Assembly: GCA_963819475.1 (NCBI GenBank)
Contig: CAWFWE010000002.1
Span: forward strand, 1,116,001-1,180,000
Source: DASUAS01 sp963819475
Lineage (GTDB): Bacteria; Actinomycetota; Acidimicrobiia; IMCC26256; DASPTH01
DNA: 64,000 bases
Reading direction: 5' to 3'
Shown in pieces: positions 18,905-27,871 of the stretch (its first letter is position 1; every line of letters begins with the position of its first letter). The translations under genes and the position numbers were made by a program. The notes under the pieces are model-generated. The model was not told the DNA's origin. It was given only the letters and a program-made list of their open reading frames with translations, and did not search any database.

Positions 18905-20230
18905 GGCGGGGGTCTCGAGCGCGACCGGTCGCTCCGCCGGTGCCGGTGGCCGTCCCCACCAGTGGTCCACTGCCACCGCCGCCAGCACGACCAGGCTCAC
19001 CTCGGCGGGTATGCGGAACCGGGTGATGCCGTAGATCGCGGCCGCGGTGACGGTCACGATCACGAACTGCGAGACCAGCGGCGTGATCGGCACGCGCCGC
19101 CGACGGAGCTGCACCCCGCCGACGACCGCACAGGGCACGAGCACCCAGAACGCGAAGAACCCGGCCCACGACACCGCCACGTCGCGGCCCTCGTTCACGT
19201 TGTAGTTGGCCATGAGCCCCGGCGCGTAGAGGCTCCACACGCGCGCGACCCGCACCGCGACGACCACGGGCAGGCGCCCGAGGTGGTCACCGATGAAGTG
19301 GAGGCCGTCGCTGCGCAGCGCGTTCGAGACCACCGACCGGTCACCCTTCGGCACCGGGAACCCGGCGCAGTCGAGCGCCCACAGCCCGATGCCCTCGCCG
19401 TAGTAGGTGCGGTGGAGGTTGGCGCCGCAGATCGTGAGCCCGTCGTTGGTGGAGAAGAGCACCGGCTCGTCGAAGCGGGTGAGGTTGGCGACCAGCCACG
19501 GGTTCACCACCGCCAGCGCGGCGACGCACGCGACGAGGAACAGGGCGAGCTGGCGCTTGAACGGGAACTGCTTCAGGAACAACGCGACGGGGAGCACCAT
19601 GAGCGGCAGCAGCAGCCCGAGCTCGGCTCGGGCCAGCATCGCCAACCCGCACGCGGCGCCGACCCACGCCGCGGTCGACCAGCGCGGGGCGCGGATGAAC
19701 CGGTAGGCGAGGAGGATGGCGAGTGCCACCGTCAGCGTCGCCAACGTCTCCGACATCACGAGCCCGTCGTTGATCCAGAGGTTGGGGTAGACGGCGGCGA
19801 TCCCCGCCGCGACGAGGCCGGCGCGGTCACCGGCGACCGCGCGCCCGAGGAGCCCGATGACCAGCACCACGCCGGCGCCGAACACCGTCATCGTGAGCCG
19901 CTGCGCGAGGAGGTGGTTGCCCCCGGGGTCGAACCGCTCCATCACCCACGACGTCGGCGTGAGCGCCAGCGCGGTGAGCGGCGGGTGCTCGGCCTGCTGG
20001 GAGCCGTCGCGGAAGTCGGTGAAGCCGTGCCCGCGGGCGATCGTGTTGGCCTGGGCGTTGTAGTAGATCTGGTCTCCGAGGACGGGCTCGGTGCGCTTGG
20101 CCAGCAGCACGTAGCCGATCCGCAGGGCGAGGGCGGCGAGCACGATCAGCAGCAGGACGCGCCAGAACCGGCGCGTACCGCTCGCCGCGGGCGCTTCGGG
20201 GCGCGGGCGCGCGTCGACGTCCGTCGTCAT
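18902..20230 (-). CDS. GT-C fold membrane glycosyltransferase (GT39/GT83-like)
   Basis: The 442-residue membrane protein has a first helix (FWRVLLLIVLAALALRIGYVLL), then the extracytoplasmic motif VLGDQIYYNAQANTIARGHGF, with the acidic residue expected in GT-C catalysis, and about ten further helices. It resembles the ArnT/dolichyl-phosphomannose-dependent family. Position directly upstream of the AftD paralogue, same strand and 12-nt gap, points to a shared envelope-glycan role. Sugar donor and acceptor unknown. Confidence 0.78.
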   Translation of the reverse strand: MTTDVDARPRPEAPAASGTRRFWRVLLLIVLAALALRIGYVLLAKRTEPVLGDQIYYNAQANTIARGHGFTDFRDGSQQAEHPPLTALALTPTSWVMERFDPGGNHLLAQRLTMTVFGAGVVLVIGLLGRAVAGDRAGLVAAGIAAVYPNLWINDGLVMSETLATLTVALAILLAYRFIRAPRWSTAAWVGAACGLAMLARAELGLLLPLMVLPVALFLKQFPFKRQLALFLVACVAALAVVNPWLVANLTRFDEPVLFSTNDGLTICGANLHRTYYGEGIGLWALDCAGFPVPKGDRSVVSNALRSDGLHFIGDHLGRLPVVVAVRVARVWSLYAPGLMANYNVNEGRDVAVSWAGFFAFWVLVPCAVVGGVQLRRRRVPITPLVSQFVIVTVTAAAIYGITRFRIPAEVSLVVLAAVAVDHWWGRPPAPAERPVALETPA

Positions 20231-20357
20231 GCCGCGGAGCTGCGCCCGGGCGGGGGGACCGCGCGCCGACTGCCGCCCGCCCCGGTGATCTCGAACGCCT
20301 GCATGCCTGGAGCCAGCACCTCACCAGTCGGGGAGCCGTCGGGTCACCCTATCGGCG

Positions 20358-21799
20358 TCAGTACATGCGGACGGCGATCGTGACGCCCAGCGCGACGAAC
20401 ACCGGCACCATGGCGAGGCCACGGGCACCCGGGCGACGTCGGAGCGGGCCCAGCGCCAGGGAGCGGGGCCGACGGCCACTGGGAGGAGCACCAGGAGGGG
20501 CACGAAGAACCGGGCCTGCATGCCGCCGACCGAGTCGGCGCCCGGCTTCGACCAGTACACGTACTGCGCGCCCAGCACCAGCAACGCCCCGACCACGAAC
20601 ACCAGCACGAGCAGCACGCGCTGCGAGAGCGCGAAGCCCCCCTCCTCTCCCGTCGTCCGCTGGACCGACACCGCGATCCAGACCAGGAGCGCGGCGACCA
20701 CGGCGACGGTCGGCCACACCGCCACGCTCGGCCCCATGGTGAAGAGCTGCTTGGCCCAGTGCCAGCTGTCGTCGCCCACCGTGTTGACCGCGGCGCGGAG
20801 GAAGTCCCACGGGCGCGTGACGAGCAGGTGCCGTTGCCGGCCGGGGTCGACGGCGACGCCGAAGAACCCGGCGTCGGTCTTCCAGAGGTCGCCGACCACA
20901 CTGTTCCACCCGACCGACACCAGCGCGCCCAGCACGGGCGCGAACACCAGCGGCGAGAGGTCGCGACGCCGCTGCGGCCCGAGCAGCGGCAGCAGGTAGC
21001 ACAGCGCGACCACCACGTAGCCGGGCTTGCACGCGGCGAGCAGTGCGGTGAGCACCGCGGCCTCGACGAGGATGCCGGCCCGGCCGACGGTGGCGGGCCC
21101 ATCGGTGGCGCGGATCGCCGACGACACCACCAGCAGCGCGACCGCGATCGTCACCGCGTCGTGCGACGCCGACACGCCGCTCTGGAACAACGCGATCGGA
21201 AGCAGTCCCACGGCGCAGAACGCCCACTTGAACCGCGGCACCCGCCGGATGGCTACCCAGACGAGGACCACGAACACGGCCAGCGCGACCAGGCGGGCCG
21301 CCAGCTCCATCCCGTGCACGCCCGCTCCGAGCGCGCGGGCGAGGAGGATCGCGGTCGCCTGCGGGAGGTACGGCACCGGCGACCCGAAGGTGGAGAAGGT
21401 CACGACTCGCTTCGACGGATCACCCTCGCATCTCGCGAGCTCGGGCGCCGGCGGCCGGCGCGCCGGTACACCCGCGAGCGCCAGGTTGTGGGCGAACCGC
21501 CGATCGGTGTCGTGCCGTACGCCGCGGATCACGTCGACGGGGACACACGCGCCGCTGAAGTCGGAGTGCGGGAGGTCGTCGGGCACGAAGGTGCCGGTCG
21601 AGATCTGGTAGGCGCGGTAGAAGTGCGCGGGCTCGTCGATCCCGCCGAAGTGCGGCACGACCAGCGCGAGGTAGCCACCGACGACCACCGCGAGCACGAG
21701 GAAGGTGCGGGCGGGGTCGCGGAACACGCCGCGGCGCCGCGCCCGTGCGCGCGCCGCACGCCGCGTCGGCGCGGCGGTCTCGTCCTCCGCGACCGCCAT
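20358..21799 (-). CDS. DUF2142 family membrane protein, probable 1-nt frameshift near the C-terminus
   Basis: This polytopic protein of about 480 residues has the family blocks GGIDEPAHFYRAYQIS near the N-terminus, LAACKPGYVVVALCYLLPLL in the middle, and YWSKPGADSVGGMQARFFVPLL near the end. Members are often found with envelope polysaccharide genes and resemble GT-C transferases. The uninterrupted frame ends in a poor sequence (WCRCSSRWASRSPS) and stops at 20321. A frame one base away gives a normal last membrane helix, GLAMVPVFVALGVTIAVRMY, and stops at 20358. A missing G in the GGG run near 20435 explains this, so the end at 20358 is preferred. Confidence 0.7.
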
Positions 21800-21808
21800 C
21801 CGCGCGCG

Positions 21809-22270
21809 CTACTCGGTGGTGGCGATGATGAGCACGCTGCAGGGCGCGTGGTGCGACACGGTGTTGGGCACGCTCCCGAGGAACCGGCGCCCGCCCTTCA
21901 TGCCCCGGTTGCCCACCACGATGAGGTCGGCCTCGAGGTGCTCGGCGATGTCGCAGAGGACCTCGGCCGGGCTGCCGAAGCGGGCGTGGGTCTCGATGCG
22001 GGTGTCGCACGCGCGCTTGGCGGTCTCGGCCGCGCGTTCGAGGGTGGACTCGAGCTCGACCTTGATCTCGTCCTCCCAGCTGCGCTCGGCGGCGAGCGGC
22101 GCGGCGGCCGCCATCTCGCCCGCGGCCATGGCCGAGGTCGACAGCGGCTTCTGCACGGTGACGATGTGGAGCACGGCCTCGGGCTGGGTCGCCGCGAGCT
22201 CGGCGGCGGCGAGCACCGCCTTCGACGCACCCTCCGACCCGTCGGTTCCCACCACGATCGAGCTGAACAT
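21809..22270 (-). CDS. Universal stress protein (UspA family)
   Basis: The protein of about 153 residues opens with MFSSIVVGTDGS, the Usp nucleotide-binding Asp, and contains the ATP-binding motif GNRGMKGGRRFLGSVPNTVSHHAPCSVLI (Gx2Gx9G(S)), so it should bind ATP. Start ATG 22270 has a good GGAGG ribosome binding site 5 nt upstream; the longer ORF would bypass it. It sits between the DUF2142 gene and the end of the Tad operon. Confidence 0.85.
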   Translation of the reverse strand: MFSSIVVGTDGSEGASKAVLAAAELAATQPEAVLHIVTVQKPLSTSAMAAGEMAAAAPLAAERSWEDEIKVELESTLERAAETAKRACDTRIETHARFGSPAEVLCDIAEHLEADLIVVGNRGMKGGRRFLGSVPNTVSHHAPCSVLIIATTE

Positions 22271-22303
22271 CGCCGCCTCCGCTGCCTCGGCCGTCACCCG
22301 AAC

Positions 22304-23275
22304 CTACCCCCGAGCGGTTCGGGAGCGAAGGAGTGCGCGGATCTCGGCCTCGCGGTAGGTGACGGGCTCGGGCAGGGTGACGGTGCCGAGGTCCTGCAGA
22401 CCGAGGTCGAGGCCGAGCGCGGGTGCGGTGACGTGGGCCAGGCCCGCCCAGGTGACGTAGAGCACCACGGTGCGGTCGCCGCGCCGGCGGTACGTCACGC
22501 GGCTCGGGGCGTCGGCGCTTCCCGGGCCGGTCGCCACGCTCGTCGTGCCGTCACCGAACGACCAGGCGTAGGACACCGGGTGCGCGGCGACGTCGATGGA
22601 GTAGCCGTCGAGCACGACGTCGGCCTGCGCGTCCGGGAGGGCCGCGCCCCAGAACCGAGTCTCGAGGTTCACGATCCCGGGCCACGTGGGGGTACCCGGC
22701 GGCGACGCGTGCACGACGGCGCGCGGCAGCGGCGTCTGCTCCCAGATCGCCGCCGCGCTCGGCGGAACGGTTGGGAGGGGCTCCCCGGGACGCGCGCACC
22801 GGGGCACCAGGAACCCGTCGGGGCCACCGTCCCGCGCCGTGGCCTGGTCGACGACGAAGTCGCCCGCGACGGTCGTCCCGGGTGGGAGCGGCGCGTCGGC
22901 GTCGACGCGCACCGCGCCCGGCGGCGCGCCCTGGAGGAGCCCCACCCGCAGCGGCGCGTACGGGAACACCACGATGCCGGGCAGCGGCAAGACGCGGCCG
23001 GCGAGCGCCGCAGGGATCGGCCCCGCGAAGACGGCACACCGCCCGCCGGTCGGGGTGCGACTCCACTCGTACCGCGACACGGTCGACGGGTCGACGCTCG
23101 GGAGGCCGCCACCGGGGAAGGTGCCGGCGCCGAGGTCGCTCGCAGACGCCCGCACGTAGTCGGGGCCGAGCGCGCCGCCACCGCTCGTCTGGGCCGTGCC
23201 GGGAGTCGCGCCCGTGCCCGCGAGGGCGAGCGCGAGGGTCGCGATCGTGACGACGAGCACGAGTCGGCGGGTCAT
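22304..23275 (-). CDS. Secreted protein with PKD-like domain, last gene of the Tad operon
   Basis: The 323-residue protein has a signal peptide (MTRRLVLVVTIATLALALAGTGA). A PKD-type beta-sandwich motif (VSYAWSFGDGTTSVATG) lies near residue 235. The rest is Pro/Gly-rich with no recognised catalytic motif. Its ATG overlaps the stop of the TadG-like gene (ATGA) and is preceded by GGAGG, so it belongs to the pilus operon. A role as a pilus-associated adhesin or assembly factor is inferred from context only. Confidence 0.65.
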   Translation of the reverse strand: MTRRLVLVVTIATLALALAGTGATPGTAQTSGGGALGPDYVRASASDLGAGTFPGGGLPSVDPSTVSRYEWSRTPTGGRCAVFAGPIPAALAGRVLPLPGIVVFPYAPLRVGLLQGAPPGAVRVDADAPLPPGTTVAGDFVVDQATARDGGPDGFLVPRCARPGEPLPTVPPSAAAIWEQTPLPRAVVHASPPGTPTWPGIVNLETRFWGAALPDAQADVVLDGYSIDVAAHPVSYAWSFGDGTTSVATGPGSADAPSRVTYRRRGDRTVVLYVTWAGLAHVTAPALGLDLGLQDLGTVTLPEPVTYREAEIRALLRSRTARG

Positions 23276-23691
23276 CCTGACCTCCTCGGGGTCGCGGTCG
23301 CGGTCACCTGCACTTCGACCTCGTCGTGCGGCACGAGCACGCCGAGCAGCGTGAAGCCGACCCGTCCGTGGACGACGACGGTGACCGCCTCCCGATCGGC
23401 GTGCACCGCCACCCCGCGCAGGGATGGCCGGTCGAGTTGTGTGGCGACGTGCGCGCGGGCGCGCGCTTCCGCGTGCGACGGCTCGAGGACGAGGGCGCCC
23501 GAGGCCCGGTACTCGTCCTCGTCGATCGCCGACGCGCCGGCGAGCGCAGCGGCGTCGGCGGTGGCCGCCAACGACCGGCGCTCCGAGAACGAGCGCCAGA
23601 GGTCGAGGCTGATGCCGCCCAGGGCGAACAGCATCAGGCAGAGCCCCAGCACCCAGAGGGTGATCGTGCCGGCCTCGTCGTGCTCGTTCAC
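23272..23691 (-). CDS. TadG/TadE-like pilus assembly protein (pseudopilin-like)
   Basis: The 139-residue protein has the N-terminus MNEHDEAG|TITLWVLGLCLMLFALGG: a short charged leader ending EAG, then a hydrophobic helix, as in class III prepilin-like proteins. The block FSERRSLAATADAAALAGAS is characteristic of the TadG/RcpC-associated Flp proteins. No von Willebrand domain follows, so it is a short TadG-like form. Start GTG 23691 overlaps the previous stop (GTGA). Confidence 0.75.
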   Translation of the reverse strand: MNEHDEAGTITLWVLGLCLMLFALGGISLDLWRSFSERRSLAATADAAALAGASAIDEDEYRASGALVLEPSHAEARARAHVATQLDRPSLRGVAVHADREAVTVVVHGRVGFTLLGVLVPHDEVEVQVTATATPRRSG

Positions 23692-24107
23692 CGCGCGGCC
23701 ACGTAGCGATCGACCGGCTCCCGATGGCGCGCCGTCCACGACCATGCACCGACCGCGCCGATGCCGGGGAGGTCGACCGCGGGCATCGTCACCGTCACTC
23801 GGGCTTCGACGTCGCGGCCGGGCGCGAGCGCGGCGCCGTCCGCGCAGGACACGTCGACGGTCACCTGCTCGCCCGGTACCCCGAGGTTGCGCGCCATCGT
23901 GGCGCCCAGGGCCTGGGAGCCGGCGACGTCGCACACGCCGTCGCGGGCGACGCGACGCGCCACCTCCCGGCTGATCACCCGGGCGGTGACCTGCCGTTCC
24001 GACCAGCCCGGCAGGGTCAGCACCACGAGGGCGACGGGAACCACGAGGAGGCCGATGCCCAGCACCAGCTCGGTGGCCACGAATCCCGCCTCCGGGCCGC
24101 GGATCAC
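23688..24107 (-). CDS. TadE-like minor pseudopilin
   Basis: 139 residues. The N-terminus VIRGPEAG|FVATELVLGIGLLVVPVALVV has the EAG leader end with Glu at +5 of the mature protein, as in Flp-type pilins, followed by one membrane helix and a periplasmic domain containing two Cys (GVCDV, VSCAD) that may form a disulfide. Start GTG 24107 overlaps the preceding stop as GTGA. TadE-type proteins are minor components needed for pilus assembly. Confidence 0.72.
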   Translation of the reverse strand: MIRGPEAGFVATELVLGIGLLVVPVALVVLTLPGWSERQVTARVISREVARRVARDGVCDVAGSQALGATMARNLGVPGEQVTVDVSCADGAALAPGRDVEARVTVTMPAVDLPGIGAVGAWSWTARHREPVDRYVAAR

Positions 24108-24457
24108 GGCAGCTGCTCCTTGACCACCGACCCTTCGACGATGAACGACCACGCGGGTACGCCCGGGAGCCACCCGGGGAGCACGACCCGGGCGCGCGCG
24201 TGCATCGCCCGGTCGACCACCTCGCACGACACCTGCACCGAGCGCCCGGCGGCACCGGCCAGCAGGTTGGCCAGCACGTCGCGGACACGGCGTTCGCAGT
24301 CGGCCGGCGAGGAGTCGACGGGCGCCCCGGCGCGGGCGCCCTCGTCCACGGCCGAGCGCACGACGCCACGCGCGTAGAGGTCGACGACGAAGTTGGCCAT
24401 CGTGACGAAGACGACGAGCGACAGCGCGATGGCGGCGACGTACTGGATCGTCGTCAT
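24104..24457 (-). CDS. TadE-like minor pseudopilin, start codon unclear
   Basis: From ATG 24457 the protein begins MTTIQYVAAIALSLVVFVTMANF, i.e. directly at the mature end of a prepilin-like sequence; 117 residues. The codons just upstream encode LSREISEAG, a typical leader ending EAG like those of the three neighbouring pilins. The only in-frame start that would include it is a CTG at 24482-24484, which overlaps the stop of the pilin gene (24481). No ATG, GTG or TTG is available. Two Cys residues in the periplasmic part (DCERR, VSCEV) match the neighbouring TadE-like protein. Confidence 0.68.
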   Translation of the reverse strand: MTTIQYVAAIALSLVVFVTMANFVVDLYARGVVRSAVDEGARAGAPVDSSPADCERRVRDVLANLLAGAAGRSVQVSCEVVDRAMHARARVVLPGWLPGVPAWSFIVEGSVVKEQLP

Positions 24458-24480
24458 GCCCGCTTCGGAAATCTCGCGGC

Positions 24481-24678
24481 TCAGACACTGAGCTGACCGC
24501 GGATCCAGTTCACGACGTCGAGTCCCAACGTCTGCATCACTGCCCAGATCGCGACCAGCGCGGCGATGCCGAGCGCCGCGTTCCCGAGCAGCTCGGCGGT
24601 GGTCATGCCCGCCTCCCTCGACCAGCGCTCGCGCCACCACCGGATGATCCGCTGACCTCGCTCGACGACGAAATGCAT
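24481..24678 (-). CDS. flp: Flp-type major pilin
   Basis: 65-residue prepilin with a basic leader (MHFVVERGQRIIRWWRERWSREAG), the cleavage-type motif EAG|MTTAE with Glu at +5, and one hydrophobic helix (LGNAALGIAALVAIWAVMQTLGL), matching the short Flp pilins that form Tad pili. It has the best ribosome binding site of the operon, AAGGAGGAACG before ATG 24678, consistent with high expression. A 93-bp gap separates it from tadC, so a dedicated promoter is possible. No prepilin peptidase (TadV/CpaA) gene is in the window. Confidence 0.8.
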   Translation of the reverse strand: MHFVVERGQRIIRWWRERWSREAGMTTAELLGNAALGIAALVAIWAVMQTLGLDVVNWIRGQLSV

Positions 24679-24771
24679 CGTTCCTCCTTCGCGTTGTGCC
24701 CGTTGTGGTTGTCGTGGTGCTGCCGATCGAGCGCGCGTCCGGACCCAGATCCCGCGTCTCGGCCGCGCGCA

Positions 24772-25713
24772 TCACCGGCTGCCGAACACGATCGAGGGCA
24801 GCGGCGCGGCGATGAACAGCAACATCACCGGTGCCAGCACCGCGATGGTCGGGACGAGCATGGCGGCGCGCCGCTTGGTCGCGGTCTGGCGGATCTCCTC
24901 CCGCCGGGCATCCCGCAGGTCCTCGCTGAGGGCCCGCAGCCCGTCGGCGAGGTCGACACCGCGCTCGGCACCCGCCGCGAACAGCTTGTAGGTGCGGGCG
25001 GCGGCGGGCTCGGGGGTGAGCTCGGCGGCGCGCCGGTACGCCTCGGGTTCGGCGACGCCGTTCCGCATCGCCGCGAGCACCGCGGTGAGCTCCTCGACCA
25101 CCGCGCCCGCACCGCGGTCGACGACGCGCTGGGTGGCCTGTACCGGCCCCGCGCCGGTGCGCACGTGCATGGCCAGCAGCTGGTTGACCGTGTAGAGCTC
25201 GAGCCGGAGGCGCTCACGCCGGTCGGCGATCCCCCGCTCCAGCCGCCCGCGCAGCCGAGACGCGCCGAACACCGCGCCGCAAACCGAGAGCCCGAGCGCG
25301 GCCGGCGCGGAGTGCAACGCCACGACACCGAGCGCGGCACCCGCGAGCGCGGCCGCGAGCACGTGGACCGCGATGCGGGTGCGGTACTCGTCGGGCGTCA
25401 CGTCGACGTACCCCGCCTGGCGGAGATGGAGCGCCAAGGTCTCGTCGTTGCGGCGCTCCAGCAGGCGCCCGACGCGCGCCACGAAGGCACGCCCCGGTGG
25501 ACAGAACAGCCGGACGATCGTCCCGCTCGTGGATGCGGCCCCGATGCCGGTCGCCGTCGGATCCGCCTCGCGGCCCAGCCGGGCGCGGGCAGTCACGGTG
25601 TAGGGCCGGACGCGCGGCGCCAGCCTCCGGGTCGGTGGCACGACCAGCGCCGCGGCACCGGCCGCGGCCACGGCTCCCGACGCGCAGGCGAGCGCGAGCG
25701 CAGGATCGGTCAC
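24772..25713 (-). CDS. tadC: Tad pilus inner-membrane platform protein TadC
   Basis: The 313-residue type II secretion F-domain protein has N-terminal helices, then the cytoplasmic helical bundle (RLELYTVNQLLAMHVRTGAGPVQATQRVV..) and two C-terminal helices ending LPSIVFGSR. It forms the membrane platform with TadB that couples the ATPase to pilin insertion. Start GTG 25713 overlaps the tadB stop (GTGA). Confidence 0.82.
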   Translation of the reverse strand: MTDPALALACASGAVAAAGAAALVVPPTRRLAPRVRPYTVTARARLGREADPTATGIGAASTSGTIVRLFCPPGRAFVARVGRLLERRNDETLALHLRQAGYVDVTPDEYRTRIAVHVLAAALAGAALGVVALHSAPAALGLSVCGAVFGASRLRGRLERGIADRRERLRLELYTVNQLLAMHVRTGAGPVQATQRVVDRGAGAVVEELTAVLAAMRNGVAEPEAYRRAAELTPEPAAARTYKLFAAGAERGVDLADGLRALSEDLRDARREEIRQTATKRRAAMLVPTIAVLAPVMLLFIAAPLPSIVFGSR

Positions 25714-26600
25714 GCGTGCACCTCCAACGGGTGACCACCCGAGAACACGCGCTGCTCGTCGTGCGCGCGCCCGAGCCGGGTGATCCACCACGACCCGACG
25801 ACGCTCAGGGCGGCGCCGACGAGCACCACGAGAACGCCGGCGGACGATTGGTAGAAGGCGCGGAACGGACCGTCACGAAGCGTCAGCGCGACCAGCACCA
25901 GCCACGGCATCACCAGCACCGCGCGGGCGTTGATCTTCATCTCCAAGCCTTCCGACTCGATCTCGTCGAGCACCTTGAGATCCTTGGTCGTCGCCACGAC
26001 GAGGTCCTCCAGGATCCGGCGCACGATCGGACCGCCTCGCTCGTGGGCGAGGACGAGCACCTCGATCACGCGGTCGCTCGTGGGATCGGCCAGGTCCGAC
26101 TTCACGATCTCGAGTGCGGGCACGGTGCCGAGCATCCGGGCGAGGAGCGGGAAACGGCCGAACGCGTCGCGCAGTGCGGGCGGGCCGGTCTCGGCGAGGG
26201 TGGTGAGGGCGTGGCTGAGCGACCGCCCCGCGGCCACCGACGCGACCACGTCGCGGAGCCCGTCGGGCCATGCGGCCTGGAGCTCGCGCAAGCGCGCGAT
26301 CCGGCGGCGACCGAAGTAGGCGCGCGGGACCGACGCGGCCGCGCACGCGGGCACGACGGCGACGAGCGCGGCGCCGGTGAGGAAGTAGGTCGCCGCGAAC
26401 GCAACCAGCCCGACGGCTGCCGATCCGGCCACGAACTGCCTGGGCGTCACCCGGATCCCGGCCTGGTGGAGCCACAGCTGCGGCGACGGACCTCGACGGG
26501 GCGCGTGGGGCCAGCGTCGGAACTCGACCGGCTGCCCGACGAGGCGCGCCGCGACCAGCGCGCAGCACATCCCGATCGCGAGCGCAGCGAGCAGCGTCAC
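25710..26600 (-). CDS. tadB: Tad pilus inner-membrane platform protein TadB
   Basis: The 296-residue protein carries a T2SF domain: ELQAAWPDGLRDVVASVAAGRSLSHALTTLAETGPPALRDAF followed by ERGGPIVRRILEDL, with paired helices on both sides. Start GTG 26600 overlaps the stop of tadA (GTGA at 26597-26600). It is the partner of TadC in the platform. Confidence 0.83.
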   Translation of the reverse strand: MTLLAALAIGMCCALVAARLVGQPVEFRRWPHAPRRGPSPQLWLHQAGIRVTPRQFVAGSAAVGLVAFAATYFLTGAALVAVVPACAAASVPRAYFGRRRIARLRELQAAWPDGLRDVVASVAAGRSLSHALTTLAETGPPALRDAFGRFPLLARMLGTVPALEIVKSDLADPTSDRVIEVLVLAHERGGPIVRRILEDLVVATTKDLKVLDEIESEGLEMKINARAVLVMPWLVLVALTLRDGPFRAFYQSSAGVLVVLVGAALSVVGSWWITRLGRAHDEQRVFSGGHPLEVHA

Positions 26601-27871
26601 GCCACACGCGCCGGGCCGGCGAGGACGTCGTGGAGCGGAGCGTCGCCATGGACGCGTTCGAGCCTCGTCGCGAGCGACGCCGGCAACGCGCCGGTCCACC
26701 GCAGCGGGGCGTCGATGGAGTCGCGCACGAAGAGCGGCTCGACGGTGAAGTCGTCGCGCAATGCCGGCACCACGGCCGCGATCTCGACGACGCGCCGTCG
26801 CAGCGACCCGGCGTCGTTCCGCACCGCGTCGTCGCGGTCGAGGTGCACGACCACGTCGAGCGACTCCGAGAACACCTTGCGGACGATGCGTTCGGTCACG
26901 TTCTCACCCGCCATGAGCGCCGCGTTCACCAGCGCGTCGAGACCCTCGGCGGCGCTGTTCGCGTGGACGGTGCAGAGGAAGCCGCAGCCGGCGTTCACTG
27001 CCCGGCTCAGCTCGAACGCCTCGGCGCCCCGCACCTCGCCCACCACGATCCGATCGGGACGCATCGCGAGCACGAACTTGACCAGGTCCCGCAGGCTGAT
27101 CTCGCCGGTGCCGTCGAGCGCGGGCGGACGCACCTCGTAATAGGAGCCGTGCGTGATCGGCACGGCCAGCTCGCGGATCTCCTCGCACGCGCGGACGCAG
27201 TGCCCCGCCGGCGCGGCTGCCAGGAGCGCGGCGACCAGCGTGGTCTTGCCGGCACCGGGCTCGCCCGAGATCGCGATCCGGCTCCGGAGCTGCATCAGCA
27301 CGCGGAGGAACGCCGCCCCTTCGCGCGACAGCGACTCGCGCTCGACCAGGTCGTCGAGCGTCACGTTCCGCACGACGTACCGCCGCAAAGTCGCCGACAG
27401 CTGGTCGCCGACCGGGGGAATGGCCGCGGTGAGGCGCGCGGTGCCACCGAGCACGCGGGCCTGCACCATCGGATGCTTGGTGTTGAGCTGCCGGTCGGTC
27501 ACAGCCAACATGCGCTCGACGACCTGCCGGTTCTCCTCCTCGCTGGTGGGCACGGTCAGCCCGCGCAGGTGCCCGGATCCGTCGAGGTACGACACCCGCG
27601 CCCCCTCGATGAAGATCTCCTCGACGTCGCGCCGGGCGACCAGCTCGGTGAGCGCACCGAAGTCGGTGATGGAGCGCAGCACCCGCTCGGCCATGTCGGC
27701 CGGCTCGACGAGTAGGAGCTCCTCGCCGAGCAGCGCGACGCGCTGGTAGGCGTCGACGGCGCGACCGACCTCGGCCCTGACCTCCTCGAGGTCGGCCTCC
27801 GGGCGGAGCCGCCGGCGCTCGATCCGGGCGTGGACGTCGCGCCGGATGACGTCGTAGGCGTCGGTGGTCAT
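26597..27871 (-). CDS. tadA: Tad pilus motor ATPase TadA/CpaF (VirB11 family)
   Basis: 424 residues from ATG 27871. The N-terminal domain precedes the RecA-like core with Walker A ISGEPGAGKTT (about 203-211), the Asp box region ELAVPITHGSYYEVRPPA, Walker B RIVVGEVRG and the His box CTVHANSAAEG. All catalytic elements are present, so it should hydrolyse ATP to drive pilus extension and retraction. The start overlaps the tadZ stop as ATGA. Confidence 0.9.
   Translation of the reverse strand: MTTDAYDVIRRDVHARIERRRLRPEADLEEVRAEVGRAVDAYQRVALLGEELLLVEPADMAERVLRSITDFGALTELVARRDVEEIFIEGARVSYLDGSGHLRGLTVPTSEEENRQVVERMLAVTDRQLNTKHPMVQARVLGGTARLTAAIPPVGDQLSATLRRYVVRNVTLDDLVERESLSREGAAFLRVLMQLRSRIAISGEPGAGKTTLVAALLAAAPAGHCVRACEEIRELAVPITHGSYYEVRPPALDGTGEISLRDLVKFVLAMRPDRIVVGEVRGAEAFELSRAVNAGCGFLCTVHANSAAEGLDALVNAALMAGENVTERIVRKVFSESLDVVVHLDRDDAVRNDAGSLRRRVVEIAAVVPALRDDFTVEPLFVRDSIDAPLRWTGALPASLATRLERVHGDAPLHDVLAGPARVA

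Noticed and set aside
20759..23974. Plus-strand open frame of 1071 codons across DUF2142, stress-protein and Tad genes
   Set aside because: Shadow of at least four well supported minus-strand genes.
24679..24771. Separate gene or small RNA in the 93-bp gap between tadC and the pilin gene
   Set aside because: No convincing ORF or stable hairpin; most likely a leader or promoter for the pilin.
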